Source: Clostridiales bacterium
GTDB lineage: Bacteria > Bacillota > Clostridia > Christensenellales > Pumilibacteraceae
Assembly: GCA_014799665.1 (NCBI GenBank)
Contig: JAAVHP010000004.1
Span: 291,821-355,820, forward strand
DNA length: 64,000 bases
Reading direction: 5' to 3'
Part shown: positions 23,848 through 32,191 of the stretch, in pieces
How positions within the stretch are numbered: position 1 is the first letter of the stretch
Layout: each line of letters opens with the position of its first letter
Made by a program: the position numbers and the translations under genes
The notes under the pieces: generated by a model
Told to the model about the DNA's origin: nothing
Databases searched by the model: none
Seen by the model: only the letters and a program-made list of their open reading frames with translations

Positions 23848-25674
23848 ATGGCTACTTTGTACAGGAAATACAGATCGCAGAGGTTCGAGGACGTTATCGG
23901 ACAAGACCCGATAATAACGACTTTGACCAATCAGATAAAGCTCGGCAGGATAGGTCACGCATACCTTTTCACGGGCAGTCGCGGCGTGGGAAAAACCTCG
24001 TGCGCGCGCATATTCGCAAGGGCGGTCAATTGCCTTCATCCCGTGAACGGCAGTCCGTGCGGCGAGTGCGAGGTATGCAAAAAACTCGCCGCCGACAACG
24101 TGGATATAGTCGAGATGGACGCGGCGTCCAATAACGGTGTGGACGACGCGCGCGACATTCGCGAAAAAGTCAAGTATCTTCCCGTCGGGTGCAAGTACAA
24201 AGTATATATTATTGACGAGGTCCATATGCTTACGGGCGGAGCGTTCAACGCGCTTCTCAAAACGATAGAAGAACCGCCCGAACACGTTATATTTATTCTT
24301 GCGACCACCGAGCCGCAAAAGCTTCCGCAGACCATTCTGTCGCGGTGCATACGTTTCGATTTTAGGCTTGTGCCTACCGATATTCTCGCCAAGCATATAG
24401 CCAGGGTTTACGATCAAGAGGGTATTAAATACACCGAGGACGCCGTCGAGGAAATTGCGCGGCTGGGCGAGGGCAGTGTGCGTGACGCGCTGTCGGTTGC
24501 CGATACGCTTTCTTCCGCAGCCGAGGTCATTACGACGGACGTCGTCATGAAGCTCACGGGCGCGGGCGAGAGCGCGGCGATCGCCGATCTGTTCGAGCGC
24601 GTGGCGGCGGGCGATCTTAAAGGCACGCTCACCGAGCTCGATAAGTTCGCATCTCACGGCAAGTCGATGCCCGCGGTGTGCCGTCAGCTTATCGATTTTA
24701 CGCGCAACGTACTCGTTGCCAAATCGGTCGGGCGCGCGAGCGCGGCGGGCGGGATAATCAACGCATCCAAGGCATCGCTCGATAAAATTTGCGACTGCGC
24801 CGACAAGTTTGAAATGAACGATATTTCGCGTATGCTCACCGAGCTGGGCGCGGCAGAGAACGGGCTTAAATACTCGGTCAATCCCCGCGTGTTCCTTGAA
24901 ACGTCGCTCGTAACGCTTATATGCGGCGCAAAACGCGACGCCGATATTTTAAAGCGCATATCCGCTCTCGAAAATAACTCCGTAGGCAATCCTTCGGAGC
25001 AAAAAAAAAATAATCAAACCGTAACACAAAAACAACCCGAAACGCCCCCGCCCGCGAAGGAAGAGCCCGTCGCGGCGGTTACTGCTGTCAAAAAACAAGC
25101 GGAAGAAGCACCCGCGCCGCAACCGCCAAAAGAGGTCGAACGTAAGGCAGAAAAGAAACCTGTCGCACCTGTTGTCGACGACTACGATTATATCCCTCCG
25201 CCACCGCCCGACGATTACGCGCCTATCGACTACGCGCCGCCCGAACCCGATTACGCGCCGCCTCCGCAGCGCGCGCCGGGGAACGGACGCCCGAGCGCTA
25301 AGCTCAATATACGTCCCGCCGATGAGGGCGAGTTTAGACATTTGAGCGCGATCGTGCCGACGGGGCTCGAACTTCTCGGTAAGCTCGCGACGGCATTACG
25401 CAAGCGCGGCGATACGGCAAGTATCCGTATGCGGCAATTGCTTGCGCGTGGGGTGACGGTAAAGGAACGCGAGGAGTGTATAGGGTTCGTCACGCCCGAT
25501 GAGACTTTCCTGCTTCTCGAAAACGAACAGGCTATCGGGCTATTGAACGAAGTGATAAGCTCCTTGGGCATAAAAAAGCGCGCGCGCATAGAACGCACCG
25601 CGGACGATCTTCACGAGGAAGATTTGGCAAGGGCGAGGGAATTGTTCGGGCGTGACGGAGTTTTTGAAAATTAG
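23848..25674 (+). CDS. dnaX: DNA polymerase III gamma/tau subunit
   Basis: 608 aa. AAA+ clamp-loader ATPase domain: Walker A GSRGVGKTS (about 43-51), a four-Cys zinc site (CLHPVNGSPCGECEVC), Walker B DEVHML (about 118-123), sensor 1 TTEPQKLP. The domain III collar runs to about 365, then a Pro/Glu/Lys-rich linker (about 375-490) and a C-terminal tau-type domain (about 495-608). It loads the sliding clamp and couples polymerases at the fork. A run of ten A at codons 385-388 is placed like known dnaX frameshift sites. The transcript is predicted to be leaderless. No recombination genes (recR) follow. Confidence 0.95.
   Translation: MATLYRKYRSQRFEDVIGQDPIITTLTNQIKLGRIGHAYLFTGSRGVGKTSCARIFARAVNCLHPVNGSPCGECEVCKKLAADNVDIVEMDAASNNGVDDARDIREKVKYLPVGCKYKVYIIDEVHMLTGGAFNALLKTIEEPPEHVIFILATTEPQKLPQTILSRCIRFDFRLVPTDILAKHIARVYDQEGIKYTEDAVEEIARLGEGSVRDALSVADTLSSAAEVITTDVVMKLTGAGESAAIADLFERVAAGDLKGTLTELDKFASHGKSMPAVCRQLIDFTRNVLVAKSVGRASAAGGIINASKASLDKICDCADKFEMNDISRMLTELGAAENGLKYSVNPRVFLETSLVTLICGAKRDADILKRISALENNSVGNPSEQKKNNQTVTQKQPETPPPAKEEPVAAVTAVKKQAEEAPAPQPPKEVERKAEKKPVAPVVDDYDYIPPPPPDDYAPIDYAPPEPDYAPPPQRAPGNGRPSAKLNIRPADEGEFRHLSAIVPTGLELLGKLATALRKRGDTASIRMRQLLARGVTVKEREECIGFVTPDETFLLLENEQAIGLLNEVISSLGIKKRARIERTADDLHEEDLARARELFGRDGVFEN
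24978..25013 (+). promoter_or_regulatory. Candidate dnaX slippage/frameshift signal
   Basis: A hairpin CTCCG/CGGAG (24978-24999) directly precedes ten A (25001-25010). A shift of the ribosome to -1, or one extra A in the mRNA, changes the reading to a TAA stop at 25011-25013, which would give a protein of about 388 residues that keeps the ATPase and collar (gamma-like). Confidence 0.6.
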
Positions 25675-25680
25675 GAATAA

Positions 25681-25733
25681 TGCCCTCATCCGTCACGGCT
25701 TGCGCCGTGCCACCTTCCCCAAATGGGGAAGGT
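25681..25733. repeat. TGCCCTCATCCG...CCTTCCCC interspersed repeat, copy 1
   Basis: Starts TGCCCTCATCCGTC, carries a small CGGC hairpin and ends in the palindrome CCTTCCCC-AAAT-GGGGAAGG. Related copies lie at 38472-38521 (reverse) and 47871-47915. After it, 25779-25801 is a short run of CCCTGA-like units. Confidence 0.7.
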
Positions 25734-25821
25734 TTGATTAAGGTCGAATTAATACAACACCCCGAAGGGGGCGAACCCTGAGCCCTGAGCCCTGAACCCT
25801 AAAAAATAAACGGAGTAAACA

Positions 25822-27663
25822 ATGAAATACGGTTTTGTTCGTTGCGAGGCAATCACGCCTCGAATAAAGGTAGGCAATCCCAAGTACAACGCGGGCGAAA
25901 TAATCAAGCTCATAGCCGAAGCGAAAAGCGACGGCAGTGAGATAGTCGTTTTCCCCGAGCTGTGCGTTACCGGCTATACCGCAATGGATATGTTCTTCAC
26001 GCGTGACCTGCTGTCCGAAGCGGTAGAAGCGGTCAAGGCGATTGCGGCGCAAACGCCTAAGAATATGCTCGTGTTCGTCGGCGCGCCCATTGTCGAAAAC
26101 GGCAGGCTTTACAACTGCGCGATCGCATTGAGTAACGGCAAGGTGCTGGGCGTGATTCCCAAAACCGAGCTTCCCGACTACGGCGAGTTCTATGAAAAGC
26201 GGTATTTTACTCCCAATGCGGGTGGCGTTGTTACGTGTTCGAGTCTCAATGCTCCCATGGGCGACGTTTTGTTCAAGTGCAAGAACTCAGAGCTTATCGT
26301 CGGCGCGGAAATATGCGAGGATATGTGGGCGGACGTTTCGCCGAGCGTTGATATGTGCCGTGCGGGCGCGACCGTTATTGCCAATCTTTCGGCTTCCGAC
26401 GAGGTGGTCGGAAAAGCCGAGTACCGCAGATTGCTCGTTAGAGGAGTATCGGGTAAGCTCCACTGCGCTTATATCTATGCCGATGCGGGCTACGGCGAAA
26501 GCTCGACCGACGTCGTTTTCTCGGCGCACAATATCATTGCCGAAAACGGCAGTATTTTAAAAGAAAGCGCACCGTTCGAGTGTGAGGTTACGGTGGTGGA
26601 TATCGACTTCGAGCGGCTCGACGCGGAACGACGCAAAATAGGTGTTAAACAGCCGTCGCGTAAGTACGAGTTCGTCGAGTTCGAGCTCGAAGATACGACG
26701 GGGCGTAAAGACAAAAACGCATTGCTTCGCACAGTGGGAAAAGAACCGTTCGTACCGAGCGAGCAGGACAGGAAGGCGCGTTCCGAGCTCATACTGAATA
26801 TGCAAACCCAAGCGCTCAAAAAGCGCATGGAAAGCACCAAATCCAAAACGCTCGTTTTGGGCGTTTCGGGCGGGCTCGATTCGACCTTGGCGTTGCTTGT
26901 TTGTGCGCGTGCGACCGAGGCTAAGAATATAGTCGCCGTCACCATGCCGTGCTTCGGCACAACCGATAAAACGCTTAATAATGCGCACGCGCTGTGCAAT
27001 GCGCTCGGCGTGGAGCTCAAAACGATAGATATAAAAAACACTGTCACTGCGCACTTAAAAGACTTGGCGCACAATAAGACCGACGTAACGTACGAAAATG
27101 CGCAGGCGCGCACGCGCACTATGACTTTATTCGATCTTGCAAATAAGACGAACGGACTCGTGGTCGGCACGGGCGATCTCAGCGAGCTTGCGCTCGGTTG
27201 GGCGACCTACAACGGCGATCATATGTCGGCGTACGGCGTGAACGCGGGCGTGCCCAAAACGCTCGTCAAGTGCTTGGTCAAAGCGGAAGGCGAGCGGGTA
27301 GGCGGCAGTCTGAAAACCGCCGTAGAGGGTATTTTGAAAACGGAAATCTCGCCCGAGCTTCTGCCGCCCGAAAACGGAAAGATCGCGCAAAAGACGGAGG
27401 ACATACTCGGTAAGTACGAGTTGCTTGATTTCGTGATATATTACTATCTTAGGTACGGGTTCTCGCGCGATAAGATTGCTTTCCTTATGGACTGCGCTTA
27501 TCCTGACGAGAAGCCGGAAGAAAAGGCTAAGGCTATCAACACGTTCTATACCAGGTTTTTCAGGAGCCAGTTCAAGCGGTCATGTCTGCCCGACGGTGTC
27601 AAGATCGGGTCGGTGTCGCTGTCGCCGCGGAGCGATTTCAGATTGCCCTCAGACTTAGAATGA
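25822..27663 (+). CDS. nadE: Glutamine-dependent NAD+ synthetase
   Basis: 613 aa, a two-domain enzyme. The N-terminal carbon-nitrogen hydrolase (glutaminase) domain, about 1-260, has its Glu-Lys-Cys triad in FPELCVTGY, KTELPDYGEF and GAEICEDMW. The C-terminal NAD synthetase domain, about 300-600, has the ATP pyrophosphatase loop GVSGGLDSTLAL. It makes NAD+ from deamido-NAD+, ATP and glutamine, the last step of NAD synthesis. Ribosome binding site CGGAG before ATG 25822. It stands alone, just upstream of the TIR operon, which has its own promoter region. Confidence 0.93.
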   Translation: MKYGFVRCEAITPRIKVGNPKYNAGEIIKLIAEAKSDGSEIVVFPELCVTGYTAMDMFFTRDLLSEAVEAVKAIAAQTPKNMLVFVGAPIVENGRLYNCAIALSNGKVLGVIPKTELPDYGEFYEKRYFTPNAGGVVTCSSLNAPMGDVLFKCKNSELIVGAEICEDMWADVSPSVDMCRAGATVIANLSASDEVVGKAEYRRLLVRGVSGKLHCAYIYADAGYGESSTDVVFSAHNIIAENGSILKESAPFECEVTVVDIDFERLDAERRKIGVKQPSRKYEFVEFELEDTTGRKDKNALLRTVGKEPFVPSEQDRKARSELILNMQTQALKKRMESTKSKTLVLGVSGGLDSTLALLVCARATEAKNIVAVTMPCFGTTDKTLNNAHALCNALGVELKTIDIKNTVTAHLKDLAHNKTDVTYENAQARTRTMTLFDLANKTNGLVVGTGDLSELALGWATYNGDHMSAYGVNAGVPKTLVKCLVKAEGERVGGSLKTAVEGILKTEISPELLPPENGKIAQKTEDILGKYELLDFVIYYYLRYGFSRDKIAFLMDCAYPDEKPEEKAKAINTFYTRFFRSQFKRSCLPDGVKIGSVSLSPRSDFRLPSDLE

Positions 27664-27752
27664 TTAGAAAATAGAGAAAAACTTAAAGTTTTCTTGCTTC
27701 TTTGTTAAGGCGGGAGAGAATGGCGTAAAGTAATTAAAAATGTTAAGAATTT

Positions 27753-27840
27753 ACTCGGGTGTAGCGGTGAATAAACCACCCGAGCACATACCCGACACTG
27801 AAAGTTTCTTGCTTACTTCTTTGAAAAGAAGTAAGTTTTT
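27753..27840. repeat. Long copy of the CTACTTCTTT repeat
   Basis: The 247-bp gap between nadE and the TIR gene holds the hairpin ACTCGGGTG/CACCCGAG, a spacer with GACACTGAAAGTTTCTTG, and the hairpin CTTACTTCTTT/AAGAAGTAAG followed by TTTTT (27812-27840). It probably terminates nadE. Beyond it the gap is AT-rich up to the next gene. Confidence 0.7.
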
Positions 27841-27886
27841 AATCAAATTCTAATAATTATCATATTTAATATTAATAATCGTCCGT

Positions 27887-27899
27887 TATAATATATAAT
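27887..27899 (+). promoter_or_regulatory. Possible -10 elements of the TIR-ESCRT operon
   Basis: Two TATAAT boxes (27887-27892 and 27894-27899) lie 12-24 bp before the GTG start, with no good -35 box and no ribosome binding site, so the first gene may be nearly leaderless. Confidence 0.4.
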
Positions 27900-27910
27900 G
27901 TAGAAAAATA

Positions 27911-30373
27911 GTGGGTTTAGTTCGTTTGGATCAAGTTCGTTGCACAAACTGCGGTAGTACCGCGATCATACCCGATGGCACGGGCGAGTTTTGCAAGTGC
28001 GAAGCCTGCGGCAGTACGTTTAGCGTAAAGAAAGCCGAGGCGTTTTCGCGCGTCGTTCTCGACCACACGCAGGACGTTCGCGCCTGGCGCGAGTACCTCG
28101 CAAAACAGCTCAAACTCCAACAGGATAGCAACAAGGCGCGCGATTACAGCGGCGTTAAGCTTTTCGCACAGAAAATTCTTTCGGTGCTTCCCGACGACTT
28201 TTGCGCGCTGTACTACTCGGCGCTTGCCGATAGGTACTCGTCGAGCGACGCGGCGTTCGTCGACTTTTTGAAAAACGCCTCGCTTAGCGGCGTTACGCCC
28301 GACGAGCGCAAAGAGGTGGCGGGCTCGGTCGTCGCCACCGTCGAACCGAAATACCTCGACGACGTAAAAGCGTTTATCAAGCGCGCATATCCCGACACTT
28401 ACGAAAAGTTCAATCCCATACTCGATCGCAATATCAAATTACATATTCAAAAACTTCGGTACGCCAAAGTCACCGATCGCGACGTGTTTATTTGCCACCG
28501 CACCGCCGAGCCCGATCAGGACATAGCCGACGCTATATGCAGTCGGCTCGAAGAACGCGGGCTTAGGTGCTGGATCGCGCCGCGCAATATCCTCGCCGGC
28601 TCGCAAAACTACGAGCGCGACATTTTAAAGGGTGTGGAGAACTGCCGCGTATTCTTGCTCGTTTCTTCGTTCAAGTCTATATATTCGGAGGACTGCGAAA
28701 CGGAGCTTAAAGCGGCGGTGCTTGCCAACAAGGCGCTGTACAGCTTCCGCATAGACGACACGCCGTACGACGGCGCGTTCGAACGCGCGCTCCGCGACGT
28801 TCAGTGGCTGGACGGGAGCGACGATCCGTATGCGCATCTTGAACAGCTCGTTATAGACATTCGCGGCATACTCGCCAGAGACGAGCGCGAAAAAGCCGAG
28901 CTCGAAGAAAAGCGGCTCGCCATGCGCGAGCGCGAGCGCATAGACGCCGAGAACCGCCGCAAGAAAGAACAGGAACGGCTCGACCGCTTGGAACGCATAG
29001 TGACGGGCGGTGCGGGCGCTACGGGTGCGCCGTCCGCCGTTTCGCTCCGCTCCAAGCTTCGCCGCGCCGAGATAGAATTGCAGTCACAGAATTTCGACCG
29101 CACGCAGGACATTTGCGACGAGGTGCTGGATATAGATCCCGAATGCGCGCAGGCGTGGTGGCTACTCATGCTTTGCGACTACCGCGTGACGAGCGACGAA
29201 CAGCTTATAGCTTCCGGCTCGGACTTCATGTCGCACAGGTACTATAAGAACGCAATGCGGTTTTCCGACGATGAGCCGAGCGTCGAGCGCAGGCTCACTC
29301 AGGCGGTCACCGATTACCAAACCCGCACTGTCAAGTCCGTCGTGGAAAAGCTCGACCAAGCCGAGCACTGCTATAACGACGAGGATTGGGCGGGGGTGAG
29401 CACTTGGCTCGACGAGTGCGCGGAAGTATTCTCCGACGAGAACTCCGTTATCTTCGGCAAGTTCCCCGACGTGGCGAGCCGTTTCTATTGGTTGAGCCTT
29501 TGGGCTAAGTACGAGCAGACCCCGCTAGTGTGCGTTGAGGATATCACACGCGAGACCGAGTATAAAAAAGCGGTAAAATACGCTTCGCCTGCGCAGTCGC
29601 GAGAGTACGACAAGGCGCGCGAAACGGTGTCGCGCAACGCGCAAATGTTCCTGCGCGAGCGCAGCAAAAAGAGCGAGAACGACAGCAAGCTAAGCGACTA
29701 TCTCGTCGATAACAAGAATATTCTTCCAATCGACGTGTACAATCAATATTCGTCAATGCTGTACTTCCGCAAAATGCTCAAAGCCCTGAACATGACCGAA
29801 ACGAGCATTAAGCTTTCGACGATAGACATTTCGACCAACGAGTATTTCATGCTCGCGTATGCGTGCGCGACCGACGAGCAAAAAGACGAATACGACGTGC
29901 TGTTAAAGCGGCTTGAAAAAAACCGCTCGGCGAAGAATACGGTAAAGAACAAGATAGACGAGGTCGCCGCGGCGCACGACAAGGTCAAGCAGGAAAAGGT
30001 TGAGCACAAATCGAGTAAAAAGAATACGATTGCAACGGCGTTTGCGTTTTTGTCGTATTTGTTCATGGTGTTCGCACTGATCGCCTATATAGCGATAGAG
30101 GAAGACGAGTGCGGCGCGATGCTGATAATAAGTGCGGTGCTTCGTATCGTGAGCGACGCCATACGGCTCGATAAAAAACTGCCTATCAATAAGAGCGGTG
30201 CAATGCTTGCAGGTATCAATTTGGGCATAAGCTTAGTCGTACTGGTAATCGTCGGGTGCGTGCGAGTGCTCGGGGATATGATGGTCAATCAGTTCTCCGC
30301 GATAATAGCAGTGACCTTTGCTTCGATTATTATTTCTTCGCTTAGCATAAAAAAATACAAACGACAATCTTAA
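27911..30373 (+). CDS. TIR-domain membrane protein with N-terminal zinc ribbon
   Basis: 820 aa, GTG start. A zinc ribbon lies at 11-33 (CTNCG, CKCEACG). A TIR domain of the TIR_2 type spans about 189-322 (DVFICHR, CWIAPRNILAG, VFLLVSSFKSIYSEDCETEL). Glu265, in the C-x-x-E-L position, is the likely NADase catalytic residue. A charged coiled coil runs about 322-375, helical TPR-like repeats about 380-680, and three or four membrane helices about 705-815. TIR domains of bacterial immunity proteins hydrolyse NAD+ or make signal nucleotides; here activity is inferred. First gene of a five-gene operon (22 bp to the next) with SPFH, ESCRT-III-like and Vps4-like proteins. Confidence 0.8.
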   Translation: MGLVRLDQVRCTNCGSTAIIPDGTGEFCKCEACGSTFSVKKAEAFSRVVLDHTQDVRAWREYLAKQLKLQQDSNKARDYSGVKLFAQKILSVLPDDFCALYYSALADRYSSSDAAFVDFLKNASLSGVTPDERKEVAGSVVATVEPKYLDDVKAFIKRAYPDTYEKFNPILDRNIKLHIQKLRYAKVTDRDVFICHRTAEPDQDIADAICSRLEERGLRCWIAPRNILAGSQNYERDILKGVENCRVFLLVSSFKSIYSEDCETELKAAVLANKALYSFRIDDTPYDGAFERALRDVQWLDGSDDPYAHLEQLVIDIRGILARDEREKAELEEKRLAMRERERIDAENRRKKEQERLDRLERIVTGGAGATGAPSAVSLRSKLRRAEIELQSQNFDRTQDICDEVLDIDPECAQAWWLLMLCDYRVTSDEQLIASGSDFMSHRYYKNAMRFSDDEPSVERRLTQAVTDYQTRTVKSVVEKLDQAEHCYNDEDWAGVSTWLDECAEVFSDENSVIFGKFPDVASRFYWLSLWAKYEQTPLVCVEDITRETEYKKAVKYASPAQSREYDKARETVSRNAQMFLRERSKKSENDSKLSDYLVDNKNILPIDVYNQYSSMLYFRKMLKALNMTETSIKLSTIDISTNEYFMLAYACATDEQKDEYDVLLKRLEKNRSAKNTVKNKIDEVAAAHDKVKQEKVEHKSSKKNTIATAFAFLSYLFMVFALIAYIAIEEDECGAMLIISAVLRIVSDAIRLDKKLPINKSGAMLAGINLGISLVVLVIVGCVRVLGDMMVNQFSAIIAVTFASIIISSLSIKKYKRQS

Positions 30374-30395
30374 CGATTTTTGAGAGGTGTAAACT

Positions 30396-31229
30396 ATGGC
30401 GGAATTAGTCAAGTTCACAGGCAATAATGCCGAGCTGTTCGTGCGCGAGTGCGCGGACGGACTTCACGCGAAAGCGCAGGTGGTAGTGCCCGAAACGCAT
30501 ACCGTGCTTTTGATAAAGGACGGCGTCGTGTCGGAGGCGCTCGGCGCGGGGCGGCATAATATCTTCGATACCGAGAACGGCGTGTTCAGGCAAAAGAAGG
30601 ACAGCGACGTTGCGACGGTCGAGTTCGTGTTCATAAGCAAGACGGCGAAGCTTCCCATGCTCTGGGGCACGGCTACGCCTATTAAGACGCGCGATCCGCA
30701 AACGGGCGTACCGGTTTCGATCGGCATAAACGGCGAGCTCGAATTCAGAGTCAAAACGCCCAAGCAGTTCTACTTGGAGCTTGTCGGCGCGGACACCGAG
30801 TACAGCGTGGATAAGCTTAAAAAGCGTTTGCTATCAAGGCTCATGAGTATAGTCGAGCCGATAGTAGCCGAGGTCATGCGCACGGCTAATATAAGCTACA
30901 CCGAGTTCACCGAGAAGAAGGTGGTAATATCCGAAAAGCTCAAAGCTAAGCTTGCCGAGATCTTTGCGAGCGAGTACGGACTCGAACTTTGCTCGTTCAC
31001 GGTGGCGAGCGCAATCATTTCGGACGCCGATATCATGGCAATCGAGCGCAAGCGCGACGAGCTCAAACACGCGCAAAAGGTTTGCCCGTCGTGCGGGAGC
31101 GCGGTCAGTCTTACCGCCAAATTCTGCGCCGAGTGCGGCGCGTCGCTCGTCGAGCGCGTTTGCGAGTGCGGCGCGAAGCTGGATGCTAACGCTAAGTTTT
31201 GCTCGCAATGCGGCAAAAAGGTAAAATAG
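30396..31229 (+). CDS. SPFH-domain protein with double zinc ribbon (YdjI-like)
   Basis: 277 aa. An SPFH/band-7-like domain spans about 25-215 (VPETHTVLLIKDGVVSEALG at 33-52; IGINGELEFRVKTPKQFY). Two zinc ribbons follow at about 229-250 (CPSCG, CAECG) and 253-275 (CECG, CSQCG). No membrane helix. It resembles B. subtilis YdjI, an SPFH protein that helps bring the ESCRT-III homologue PspA to the membrane. Strong ribosome binding site (GAGAGGTG), 22 bp after the TIR gene and 17 bp before the next gene. Likely the membrane-recruitment scaffold of the operon. Confidence 0.85.
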   Translation: MAELVKFTGNNAELFVRECADGLHAKAQVVVPETHTVLLIKDGVVSEALGAGRHNIFDTENGVFRQKKDSDVATVEFVFISKTAKLPMLWGTATPIKTRDPQTGVPVSIGINGELEFRVKTPKQFYLELVGADTEYSVDKLKKRLLSRLMSIVEPIVAEVMRTANISYTEFTEKKVVISEKLKAKLAEIFASEYGLELCSFTVASAIISDADIMAIERKRDELKHAQKVCPSCGSAVSLTAKFCAECGASLVERVCECGAKLDANAKFCSQCGKKVK

Positions 31230-31246
31230 GATAAAGGAGTAAAGCT

Positions 31247-31570
31247 ATGGGCTTTTGTTTTTCCAAACCCGATAAAAAGAAGTTGTTGCAGGAAAGCCGC
31301 GAACTCGTTGAAAACAACGCGCGGCTGCTTGCCGTTTGTAAGGAGCTTGCTACGGGCGAGCTTCAAGATAGCGTAGAGCGCGCGTATAACGCGGTCAAGT
31401 TCATGACCCCCACCGCCAAGGCGGGCGCGACGCAGGTCGATAAGAAAATCAACGCGCTCGCTGGCGATCTCAAAATCGCGCTCAGCAAGAGCAACGACCG
31501 CGGACTGTTGCAAGCCGAGGACATTATAAAAGACCTCAATATTGCGATCACGGAAAGAAACGCGTATTAA
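31247..31570 (+). CDS. Small helical protein of the TIR-ESCRT operon
   Basis: 107 aa, entirely helical by composition and highly charged. It starts MGFCFSKPDKKK, with a lone Cys at position 4. Heptad-like Leu/Val spacing continues to the end. No known domain. Ribosome binding site AAAGGAG; 17 bp after the SPFH gene and 15 bp before the ESCRT-III-like gene. Its size and helical nature would fit an accessory or adaptor subunit of the neighbouring filament-forming protein, which is inference. Confidence 0.6.
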   Translation: MGFCFSKPDKKKLLQESRELVENNARLLAVCKELATGELQDSVERAYNAVKFMTPTAKAGATQVDKKINALAGDLKIALSKSNDRGLLQAEDIIKDLNIAITERNAY

Positions 31571-31585
31571 CAATAAGGAGCTATC

Positions 31586-32188
31586 ATGTTCGGTAGAAAT
31601 AAGTTTAAAAAGCTCAAACGCGAGGACGTAGTCAACGCGATCATAGAGCAAACGAAGCAGCAGGAAGACCTCGAAAACGGCATACTCGCAAAGTCCGCCG
31701 AGGTCGAAAAGCTCATGGAGCGCGGGCGCAAGGAAAAGAACCGCGACATCAAGCTTTTGTGCGCCAAAAAGATCAACACGCTTCAAGAAGAGATCAAGCG
31801 CGACACCAAGCGCGCGGCGTTTCTCATTTATAACGTCAAGCTTCTCGAAAAGCTTAAAGCGGCTATCGACGATAATCAGTTTATCGAGAACACGACCAAG
31901 CTTCCGCTTAACAAGCTTTTGAGCGACCAGAAAGCGCTCGCCGCGTTCCTTCAAAGCTCGGTGCAAAACCGCACCGCCGCCGAGGATGCGCTTACGAGCG
32001 CGGACGAGCTTTTCGGCGCGTACGAGCAAGCCGCGGACAACGATCAAAGCCCTATCTATGCGACTTCGAGCTCGGATGACGAGCTTCTCGCCATGTTCGA
32101 AATGCAGGAACAGCTCGACAGCGAAAGCACGTTCGATTCGGACTTTGCGGCGGATAGCGCTAAACGTACCGACCCTATTGAGGGCTAA
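31586..32188 (+). CDS. ESCRT-III (Snf7/PspA)-like coiled-coil protein
   Basis: 200 aa. A basic N-terminus (MFGRNKFKKLKRED) is followed by a long helical hairpin, about 11-120, with the pattern EDLENGILAKSAEVEKLM then NRDIKLLCAKKINTLQEEI, close to the helix 1-2 core of Snf7/PspA proteins (basic first helices, Lys-Lys in helix 2). A linker and an acidic C-terminal tail (about 135-200) contain SSSDDELLAMFEMQEQL, which resembles an MIT-interacting motif. ESCRT-III proteins polymerise on membranes and are disassembled by Vps4; a Vps4-like gene follows after 3 bp. Assignment rests on pattern and context, not a search. Confidence 0.6.
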   Translation: MFGRNKFKKLKREDVVNAIIEQTKQQEDLENGILAKSAEVEKLMERGRKEKNRDIKLLCAKKINTLQEEIKRDTKRAAFLIYNVKLLEKLKAAIDDNQFIENTTKLPLNKLLSDQKALAAFLQSSVQNRTAAEDALTSADELFGAYEQAADNDQSPIYATSSSDDELLAMFEMQEQLDSESTFDSDFAADSAKRTDPIEG

Positions 32189-32191
32189 GCC

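Noticed and set aside
25779..25801. Telomere-like CCCTGA repeats
   Set aside because: Four imperfect units next to an interspersed repeat; a minor microsatellite.
27911..30373. Thoeris (TIR plus ThsA) defence system
   Set aside because: No ThsA-like SIR2/SLOG partner lies nearby; the partners are SPFH, ESCRT-III-like and AAA proteins.
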